Positions 7,816 through 12,563 of a DNA stretch of 12,563 bases are shown here, one piece after another. The DNA lies in assembly GCA_964415245.1 (NCBI GenBank), contig CAYQAJ010000143.1, forward strand, positions 1-12,563, written 5' to 3'. The translations under genes were made by a program, and so were the position numbers. How positions within the stretch are numbered: position 1 is the first letter of the stretch; every line of letters starts with the position of its first letter. Under the pieces are notes generated by a model. It did no database searches. It worked only from the letters and a program-made list of their open reading frames with translations, and was not told the DNA's origin. Origin of the DNA: CAYQAJ01 sp964415245 (lineage in GTDB: Bacteria > Planctomycetota > Planctomycetia > Pirellulales > Pirellulaceae).

Positions 7816-7819
7816 CTTT

Positions 7820-7855
7820 TCCATGTCGTCCATATCGTCCATGCCGTCCATACGC
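7820..7855 (+). repeat. Four nonamers TCCAT[GA][TC]CG
   Basis: TCCATGTCG, TCCATATCG, TCCATGCCG and TCCATACGC are in nine-base register. The period differs from the adjacent heptads, so two repeat types are joined inside one element. Confidence 0.85.
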
Positions 7856-7925
7856 CGCTGTCCGGCACCGAAAACTGAAAACTCGCCTCGTGAGAGCGCC
7901 GGATCGGTGTGACGGTAAGTCAGTG

Positions 7926-8501
7926 CTACCGATGTGGCACATCGTTGGAAGCCGCTCGTCGATCTTCGCGGAGGGCCTGAAGCTGGGCGTCGTTCATGAC
8001 GTGCAGAAAGCCGCCGCCCAGAAAGCCGAAGAAGCCGCCCAGCACGCCCCAGGCCACCAGGGCAACCACCACGTTCAAGATCGAAATGTGATCGCGGTAC
8101 AGCCAAGCCAGACTGGTGCCCAGCAGGCCCGATCCCAAGAGTGCGCCGACGCCGGTGGCCACAATTAATGTGACTGCCGGCGCCTTGCGAACTCCCAGCC
8201 GCGTGGTGGGAGCGAAGTCGGCCTTCTCCAACGCCCGCGGGACCGACGGCGCCACGCGCTGGCCATCCTCATCCAGGGGCACGTCGCCGTTGGCGCGGAG
8301 CCGCGTACCAAGCACGCCACCTGCAATGTGGGCCGCGATGGCCAGCACCAGCAGGATCAACACCAGACTGCCGTACGCGCTAAACTCGGTGGCGACCGCG
8401 AAGATGACACACAGAACGGTCACCAGAATGAGCAGCGTGCTGAGTCGAAATCGCGGCGGACCCAGGCCGCGTCGGCGATCGTCGGGCAGATGTCGATTCA
8501 C
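7926..8501 (-). CDS. Small four-TM membrane protein, planctomycete type
   Basis: A 191-residue integral membrane protein. The opening RFRLSTLLILVTVLCVIFAVATEF resembles the N-terminal anchor of many planctomycete proteins of unknown function. Hydrophobic segments lie near 20-40, 43-65, 107-135 and 139-168, and the last is Gly-rich (GGFFGFLGGGF). A hydrophilic loop of about 40 residues (TRLRANGDVPLDEDGQRV...) separates the two pairs, and the C-terminus is charged. GTG 8501 is the only good start in frame, and no strong Shine-Dalgarno was seen. It is convergent with argG across the MITE-like element. No catalytic motif is visible, and the function is unknown. Confidence 0.75.
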   Translation of the reverse strand: MNRHLPDDRRRGLGPPRFRLSTLLILVTVLCVIFAVATEFSAYGSLVLILLVLAIAAHIAGGVLGTRLRANGDVPLDEDGQRVAPSVPRALEKADFAPTTRLGVRKAPAVTLIVATGVGALLGSGLLGTSLAWLYRDHISILNVVVALVAWGVLGGFFGFLGGGFLHVMNDAQLQALREDRRAASNDVPHR

Positions 8502-8554
8502 GTTACAGCGCCATTGCGGAAAGCCGCTGGCCCGGAACGGGCACGGCTGCCGTC

Positions 8555-8584
8555 ATTCTAGCCGGGGTCGGCACATGAGCCCAA
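8555..8584 (-). promoter_or_regulatory. Sigma70-like promoter for the four-TM protein
   Basis: On the minus strand, TTGGGC (8584-8579), an 18-base spacer and TAGAAT (8560-8555) precede the GTG at 8501 by about 54 bases. The -10 is strong and the -35 is partial. Confidence 0.45.
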
Positions 8585-8863
8585 CCTGAGGGGCGCTTCG
8601 GTGGGAGGGGAGCATCCGGCCAATCGTCAGTGCGGCGATGTATCTTGCCGTCTGGGCGGCAGTTGCGTCTTCATCTTGGCATAACGTGTCGCTCCATCCG
8701 TGGCTTGCCCGCCGATGATGTGCCCGGCGAATGGATGGCACAGCTTCTCTACTCGGCATCGGCGCTTCGATTGGTTGAAGCGGCACGGTTTGCGCCGCCG
8801 ACACAACAGTAAGTGTCCGCGCGTCGCCGTGGGGCGCGGAAGGTCCCGAACCATATCACTGCC
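8585..8863 (+). other. Intergenic region before the efflux locus
   Basis: About 280 bases between the divergent four-TM gene and the tolC-like gene. A 60-codon frame (8630-8812) has no family resemblance or ribosome site and is not called. A short dyad GCTTC/GAAGC (8764-8781) is present. No convincing promoter or metal-regulator operator (CueR/MerR or CusR type) was recognised by eye. Confidence 0.4.
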
Positions 8864-10219
8864 ATGACAGCATCGCTGGCGTATCGCACGGTCGTTGGGA
8901 TCGCCGTCCTTCTGCTGGGTACGGTGCTGTGCCGGTGCGCGCCACTCTGCGGCCAGGCAACGCGCGACGGTGACGAACTGCCTCCCGTGGTAACGGGCAA
9001 CAGTCGCGTTCCATCGCGCGAGGGGCGCGTACTGACGCGCGAGGACATCGAACGCATGGCTCTCGCCTTTAGCCCTGCCATCGCGAAGGCGCAGGCCGAA
9101 ATCGAGGCGGCCGAGGGACACTGGCAGCAAGTCGGTTTGCTCCCCAACCCGATCGTCGGCTACACGGGCAACCAGCTCGGCAGCGGCGGACGCACGGAGC
9201 AGCACGGCGTGTTAATAAGCCAGGAGGTGCCCACCGCCGGCAAGCTGCGCACGAATCGGGCGGTAGCCGCTGCGCAGATCCAGCACGCCGAACAGCGGCT
9301 GGCCGCGGAGCAGATTCGCGTGGTGACGTCGGCCCGCGCGAGCTTTTACGAATTGCTGGCGGCGCAGCAGCGCGTGGAGCTAGCCACCAAGCTGGCCAAT
9401 TCAAGCGCGCAGACCGCTCGCGTGATCGAAGATCTGCTCAAGGGGCGCGAAGTGGGCCGGTCCGATCTGTTGCAGGCACGCATCGAGGCCGACGCCGCAC
9501 GCGTGGTGCTCGAGCGAAGCCGCAACCAGCATCGGGCAGCGGCCAAGCAACTAGCCGCATTGATCGGCGAGCCGTGGTACGAGGTGGTTACGGTTTCAGG
9601 TAGCCTGGCAGACGAGTTACCCGAGATTCCCTGGGAGAGCGCCGTCGAGCGGCTGTTGGCCGAAAGTCCCGAGTTGGCGATGGCGACCGCCGATTGGGAA
9701 CGGGCCGAATGGGCGCTCGAACGGGCGCTGGCGCAAGCGTATCCCAACCTGACGGTGCAGGGGGTGGTGCAGCGGGACAACGACATTGGCGGCACCGACG
9801 GCGCGATTCAGGCCACGTTGCCGCTGCCGCTGTGGAACCGCAATCAGGGCGGAATCCGCCAGGCCGAGGCGGAAGTGGCCGCCGCCCAGTATGCGATGGG
9901 GCGAATGGAGCAGTCGCTCAGGCAACGTCTGGCGGTCGTGTACGAGCGCTACGCCAGTGCGCGCTACGCGGCGACGATGTATCAAGGATCGATTCTCGGC
10001 AACGCGCGGGAGAATCTCGATCTGGCCGATGAGCTTTACCGCGCCGGCGACGTGAATTACCTCACGCTGCTCACCGCGCAGCGCACCTACTTCGAGAAGA
10101 ATCTGGCCTATCTTGAGGCACTGCGCGAAACTTGGTTGGCGCTGGTGGAAATCGAAGGCTTCGTTCTCGCCGGCGCCGCGAACGGTACGTTCGACGCGGC
10201 ACCGCAGCGACCGTATTGA
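8864..10219 (+). CDS. TolC-family outer-membrane efflux channel (CusC/CzcC-like)
   Basis: A 451-residue exported channel subunit. It is predicted to be the outer-membrane part of a tripartite RND exporter that moves metal ions out of the periplasm. The signal peptide spans about 1-32, with core VVGIAVLLLGTVLC. The mature protein has the two-fold TolC helical repeat. The first half contains LLPNPIVGYTGN and QEVPTAGKLR (120-129), and the second contains PLPLWNRNQGG (320-330), the typical CzcC-type turn after the second strand pair. Long Ala/Glu/Arg-rich helices follow each, and the end GDVNYLTLLTAQRTYFEKNL...YLEAL is family-typical. ATG 8864 is preferred over GTG 8813 because it starts the signal peptide, but no clear ribosome site supports it. 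Downstream adaptor and His-rich genes point to metal rather than drug efflux. Confidence 0.9.
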   Translation: MTASLAYRTVVGIAVLLLGTVLCRCAPLCGQATRDGDELPPVVTGNSRVPSREGRVLTREDIERMALAFSPAIAKAQAEIEAAEGHWQQVGLLPNPIVGYTGNQLGSGGRTEQHGVLISQEVPTAGKLRTNRAVAAAQIQHAEQRLAAEQIRVVTSARASFYELLAAQQRVELATKLANSSAQTARVIEDLLKGREVGRSDLLQARIEADAARVVLERSRNQHRAAAKQLAALIGEPWYEVVTVSGSLADELPEIPWESAVERLLAESPELAMATADWERAEWALERALAQAYPNLTVQGVVQRDNDIGGTDGAIQATLPLPLWNRNQGGIRQAEAEVAAAQYAMGRMEQSLRQRLAVVYERYASARYAATMYQGSILGNARENLDLADELYRAGDVNYLTLLTAQRTYFEKNLAYLEALRETWLALVEIEGFVLAGAANGTFDAAPQRPY

Positions 10220-10323
10220 AACATGGTACGACGTCTTACAACTCGAGGCGCGACCGCACTCGCCTGGCACTCACCCCGCCGACGCTGCCCGCCTGACGCA
10301 GTGCCGTCATTGGGCCGCATCCT

Positions 10324-10381
10324 GCTGATTTGTGCGGGGCGCTTGACCGCCGCTTGCGTGGCCGCCTATAGTCAAATCAGC
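10324..10381 (+). promoter_or_regulatory. Internal promoter bracketed by a 9-bp inverted repeat
   Basis: TTGACC (10343-10348), an 18-base spacer and TATAGT (10367-10372) form a good sigma70-type promoter after tolC. A perfect inverted repeat, GCTGATTTG (10324-10332) and CAAATCAGC (10373-10381), lies immediately on either side, with the right arm covering the predicted start site near 10379. The arms could be operator half-sites for a repressor or loop-forming regulator. That role is inferred. Confidence 0.5.
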
Positions 10382-10399
10382 GGGGACTGCCCAAGAGAA

Positions 10400-11029
10400 A
10401 TGCTTATGCCCTTTGGTCCGAAACGATGGCAGCGGCTCCTCCGCGGCGTGACGGTATGCGTCGCGGTGACGGCCGTACTGGCCGGAACCGTCTCGCCCAC
10501 CGTGTTCGTGCACGCGAATCTCGAGGGCGATCGGTCGCATTGCCACTCGCACGGGCACATCCACTGGCACGACAGGGCGGCCCAGCAGCACGATAGAGCG
10601 CCTGCGCCGGAGCACACCTGCTCGGTAACGGAACGAGTCCGACACAGTCACGAGTGCCCCACCTCCGCCGGCGCTCTTGGCCTAGCCGATCCCAACGTGA
10701 TTACGCACGCCGTCTTCGCTGGGAACACGCAGCACGCTCATGTTTATTGGTGGGGATTTGCGATCACGCTGCCATTCGAATCGCCCCAAGACCCCGGCAA
10801 GCCCCACGGGGACAACCAGGACCTCTGCCTGACGTGCTTGCTGCGCGAGCTGGACGGATGCCGCGCTGTGCCCGCAACACCCCCTGCACGCATTTCGGTG
10901 CTAACGCCCGCCCTGCCGAGTGCTATCGCCTCCCCGGGCGAGACATCTCTCCTGGCGGTTCCGCTTCTCCCGTCGCCCCCTCTGTGTGACCGCGCGCGCC
11001 AAGAGCGCTCGGGCGTGCTGCGGGCGTGA
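10400..11029 (+). CDS. Secreted His-rich putative metal-binding protein
   Basis: A 209-residue protein with no family recognised. A signal peptide (basic KRWQRLLR, core VTVCVAVTAVLAG, ending FVHA near 39) precedes an alternating His strand, HCHSHGHIHWHD (47-58), with six His at every second residue. More His follow (HSHE, QHAHVYW). The C-terminal half has DLCLTCLL with a CxxC and a nearby third Cys (DGCR), then a Pro/Ala/Leu-rich tail. It is likely a periplasmic metal binder for the efflux system. The frame is open from ATG 10223, three bases after the tolC stop, which would give 268 residues. ATG 10400 is preferred because a good promoter ends just before it and a standard signal peptide begins there; ATG 10406, eight bases after AAGAG, is almost equally good. 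Metal specificity (Cu, Zn, Ni, Co) cannot be told. Confidence 0.72.
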   Translation: MLMPFGPKRWQRLLRGVTVCVAVTAVLAGTVSPTVFVHANLEGDRSHCHSHGHIHWHDRAAQQHDRAPAPEHTCSVTERVRHSHECPTSAGALGLADPNVITHAVFAGNTQHAHVYWWGFAITLPFESPQDPGKPHGDNQDLCLTCLLRELDGCRAVPATPPARISVLTPALPSAIASPGETSLLAVPLLPSPPLCDRARQERSGVLRA

Positions 11030-11126
11030 TGCGCGCCGCCCGATCTTCATCGCGGTTTGCGTGAGCCACGGCTCGTTCTGCGGCTATGCGCATGGTTTCG
11101 CGTTACCTGCCCAGAGGGAGAGTCCC

Positions 11127-11660
11127 ATGTTGCGATCCCATCTTGTTCGCTTGCTCGCACTCGTTCTGCCACTGATTGCTCTTTCGGCATGCGGTGCGCC
11201 GAACTCGGGCAACAAATCATCGTCCGACGATAAGAAAGGGAAAGGCCCGGCGGCCGGTGACAAAGCCCAGCCGCACACACATTCCCACGACGACGTGTTG
11301 TTCTGGCAGCGCGATGGGATCGAGCACGAAGGCGCCCTCGTCTCGCTGGGGCACCACGGCACGCACATTCATGGCGGCGAGGAGATCGAGCCGGCCGTTA
11401 GCGTGGCGCGCGACGGTGAGCCGGTCGCCGACGCGCACGTGTCGTTCAGCCTCGTCGACGCGCAAGGAAGCGAAGTGGCAGGCCCGGAAATGGCCATTTA
11501 CGAACCGCCCACCGCCGAGGAGCCGGCGCACTATGCGCAGGCGAAGCTGCTCGTGCCGGGCGATGTCAAGCGGATCACCATTCGGTATCGCATCGAATTG
11601 CCCGACGGAGGACCTTTGGTTCGCGACGTTGCGGTCCCTGTCGAACAACACGACAAGTGA
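11127..11660 (+). CDS. His-rich lipoprotein with Ig-like domain
   Basis: A 177-residue predicted lipoprotein. The signal peptide ends in the lipobox LSAC with the lipidated Cys at 22 and Gly at +2. A Ser/Lys/Asp linker (26-48) follows. His50, 52 and 54 (HTHSHDD), His67, then His76, 77, 80 and 82 (GHHGTHIHGGE) make a metal-binding face. Residues 85-177 alternate in beta strands (AVSVARDGEPVADAHVSFSL ... AKLLVPGDVKRITIRYRIEL), resembling YtkA/FixH-like Ig folds, an inference from pattern only. ATG 11127 has AGGGAG (11115-11120) six bases upstream. The longer frame opening at 10920 overlaps the previous gene and is rejected. It lies between the secreted His-rich protein and the adaptor, suggesting a membrane-tethered metal chaperone or sensor for the exporter. 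Confidence 0.85.
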   Translation: MLRSHLVRLLALVLPLIALSACGAPNSGNKSSSDDKKGKGPAAGDKAQPHTHSHDDVLFWQRDGIEHEGALVSLGHHGTHIHGGEEIEPAVSVARDGEPVADAHVSFSLVDAQGSEVAGPEMAIYEPPTAEEPAHYAQAKLLVPGDVKRITIRYRIELPDGGPLVRDVAVPVEQHDK

Positions 11661-11678
11661 CAACACTCGACTGTGGAG

Positions 11679-11716
11679 CTCCTGTCCGCGCGACTTTGCG
11701 CGGGCACGTTCAGGAG
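11679..11716 (+). promoter_or_regulatory. Potential RNA structure sequestering the adaptor ribosome site
   Basis: CTCCTG (11679-11684) is the exact complement of CAGGAG (11711-11716), which holds the adaptor's Shine-Dalgarno. Between them is an inner hairpin CCGCGC/GCGCGG (11686-11691 with 11698-11703, loop GACTTT). If both stems form, the ribosome site is masked. Confidence 0.4.
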
Positions 11717-11723
11717 ACGAGTT

Positions 11724-12563
11724 ATGACAATACGATCGGTTCTCGCACAAATGTTGCAGTCGCTGGTCGCGCTGCTCATCATCGGCGGCGTGGCATTCGC
11801 GGCCATGGTGACGTCGCCGAAGTGGTATCCGCGTCTTGCGGAGATGTGGAGTCTAGCGGCGGGTCCAACGGATGCAGGACACGACGACCACGAGGACGAC
11901 CGCCACGGTGGCGACCCCGACGCGCTTGTGCTCAGCTTGCCGGCACGCCGATCGATGCAATTGCGCGTCGAGCCGCTGGCGCCCAGCGAATACAACCGCA
12001 CTCTTTCCATGCCGGCTCTGGCGATTCCCATTGCGGGAGTGAGCCTGCACGACGTTACGGCCAAGTCGTCGGGTGAAATCACGCGGATCCACGTACGGTT
12101 GGGGCAGCCCGTAGCGCCCGACGCGCCGCTGTTTGACGTTGTGCTGACGCACCAGGAGGCGATTGACAACCAGATTAAGTTGATCGACGATCTGGCTGAT
12201 CTGGAAGCGGTGGAAGCGGAGATCACCCGTCTGGAATCGCTGGAGGAGCGCACCCCCGGTGCGGTAGCCGGCATCCGGCTCATCGCCAAACACAACGAGC
12301 GCGCACACTTGCGCCACATGATTGCCTCGCATCGGCAATCGCTCTTGCTGCTGGGCCTGTCACCCAAGGATATCGAGGAGCTCGTCGAGCACCACGCCCA
12401 GGCGCACGGCGCGGGCGGTCACGGTCCGATGCACGACTCGTCGCAGTCGTTACTGATCGATCGGCTGACAGTCTTCGCGCCGCCAGCCGGCACTCGAAGC
12501 GAAGGGGCGGCCGCACCCTTGGTGGTCGACGCACTTCCCGTACGCGAGGGACAACACGTCGAT
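11724..12563 (+). CDS. RND efflux membrane-fusion adaptor (CusB/CzcB-like), 3' end outside window
   Basis: The first 280 codons of a periplasmic adaptor that would bridge the inner-membrane RND pump and the TolC-like channel. No stop occurs before the window end. An N-terminal membrane anchor or uncleaved signal (about 10-29) is followed by a His/Asp-rich segment GHDDHEDDRHGG (52-63). VTAKSSGEITRIHVRLGQPV (111-130) is the first lipoyl half-motif, with SGEI.RIHV.LGQPV strongly HlyD/CusB-like. A helical hairpin (about 146-215) follows, including LLLLGLSPKDIEEL, then a second His cluster (EHHAQAHGAGGHGPMH, near 225-243) and the return segment LTVFAPPAG, ending in LPVREGQHVD. ATG 11724 has AGGAG seven bases upstream. 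A CusA/CzcA-type pump is expected next but not visible. Confidence 0.9.
   Translation, partial: MTIRSVLAQMLQSLVALLIIGGVAFAAMVTSPKWYPRLAEMWSLAAGPTDAGHDDHEDDRHGGDPDALVLSLPARRSMQLRVEPLAPSEYNRTLSMPALAIPIAGVSLHDVTAKSSGEITRIHVRLGQPVAPDAPLFDVVLTHQEAIDNQIKLIDDLADLEAVEAEITRLESLEERTPGAVAGIRLIAKHNERAHLRHMIASHRQSLLLLGLSPKDIEELVEHHAQAHGAGGHGPMHDSSQSLLIDRLTVFAPPAGTRSEGAAAPLVVDALPVREGQHVD

Larger units (their letters stand above)
7671..7889. mobile_element. MITE-like element with 24-bp imperfect terminal inverted repeats
   Basis: Bases 7671-7694 and the reverse complement of 7866-7889 match at 22 of 24 positions. Both ends read GAGGCG[GA]GTTTTCAG from the outside. The 219-bp unit is flanked by GTG on both sides (7668-7670 and 7890-7892), a possible but chance-compatible 3-bp target duplication. 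Inside are a heptad array, a second heptad array in the opposite sense and a nonamer array. It encodes no supportable protein. It fills the gap between the convergent argG and membrane-protein genes. Confidence 0.6.

Noticed and set aside
7679..7855. Tandem repeats considered as a CRISPR array
   Set aside because: Units are 7 or 9 bases in strict tandem without spacers, and no cas gene is in view.
8630..8812. Sixty-codon plus-strand frame before the tolC-like gene
   Set aside because: It has no Shine-Dalgarno, no recognisable motif and a composition like intergenic DNA.
8627..9205. Minus-strand frame overlapping the tolC start region
   Set aside because: It has no domain, no ribosome site, and overlaps the coding part of tolC.
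10223..10399. Longer start of the His-rich protein, three bases after the tolC stop
   Set aside because: It would place a second hydrophobic stretch ahead of a complete signal peptide and make the promoter at 10343-10372 coding. It is not fully excluded.
11029..11064. Eleven-codon frame overlapping the His-rich gene stop (TGATG)
   Set aside because: It is too short and unsupported. Such overlaps are common by chance in GC-rich DNA.
11531..12367. Minus-strand open frame (278 codons) opposite the adaptor
   Set aside because: It is the shadow of the adaptor reading frame, which carries the conserved lipoyl motif.

Overview
The window looks like a chromosomal stretch from a GC-rich planctomycete, most likely of the Pirellula type. 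This is inferred from gene content rather than from any marker gene. The supporting signs are a PQQ-like beta-propeller protein starting with the WPxFRGPN signature common in that phylum, a small membrane protein opening with an RFRLSTLLILVT-type segment, long basic signal-peptide n-regions, and intergenic DNA made of heptad repeats and short hairpin elements. Genes are mostly single or in short runs, on both strands.

Layout. Bases 1-56 are the 3' part of a tRNA-Cys(GCA). It is followed by an N-acyl-D-amino-acid deacylase-like amidohydrolase (130-1713, +). Convergent to it is an exported PQQ-like propeller protein (1795-3192, -). Upstream of that, on the same strand, is a TPR plus outer-membrane beta-barrel protein (3450-4829, -). 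Divergent from the barrel gene is an exported repeat protein of unknown function (5128-6204, +), with an inverted pair of hairpin repeats in the shared promoter region. Next come argininosuccinate synthase, argG (6435-7649, +), and a convergent 191-residue membrane protein (7926-8501, -). These two are separated by a 219-bp element with 24-bp imperfect terminal inverted repeats and internal heptad and nonamer arrays, which looks like a MITE.

The right third (8864-12563, +) is a heavy-metal RND efflux locus. It encodes a TolC/CusC/CzcC-like outer-membrane channel, a secreted His-rich protein with an alternating (His-x)6 strand, a His-rich lipoprotein, and a CusB/CzcB-like membrane-fusion adaptor cut off by the window end. 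The inner-membrane RND pump (CusA/CzcA) would be expected just downstream but is not in view. Two unrelated-looking His-rich envelope proteins sit where CusF lies in the cusCFBA operon, and the adaptor itself carries His-rich stretches. The simplest reading is a periplasmic metal relay feeding a tripartite exporter. It is the best candidate here for an incompletely described system. Within it, a sigma70-like promoter is bracketed by a perfect 9-bp inverted repeat, and the adaptor's Shine-Dalgarno can pair with an upstream complement. Both suggest that the genes after tolC are separately controlled.
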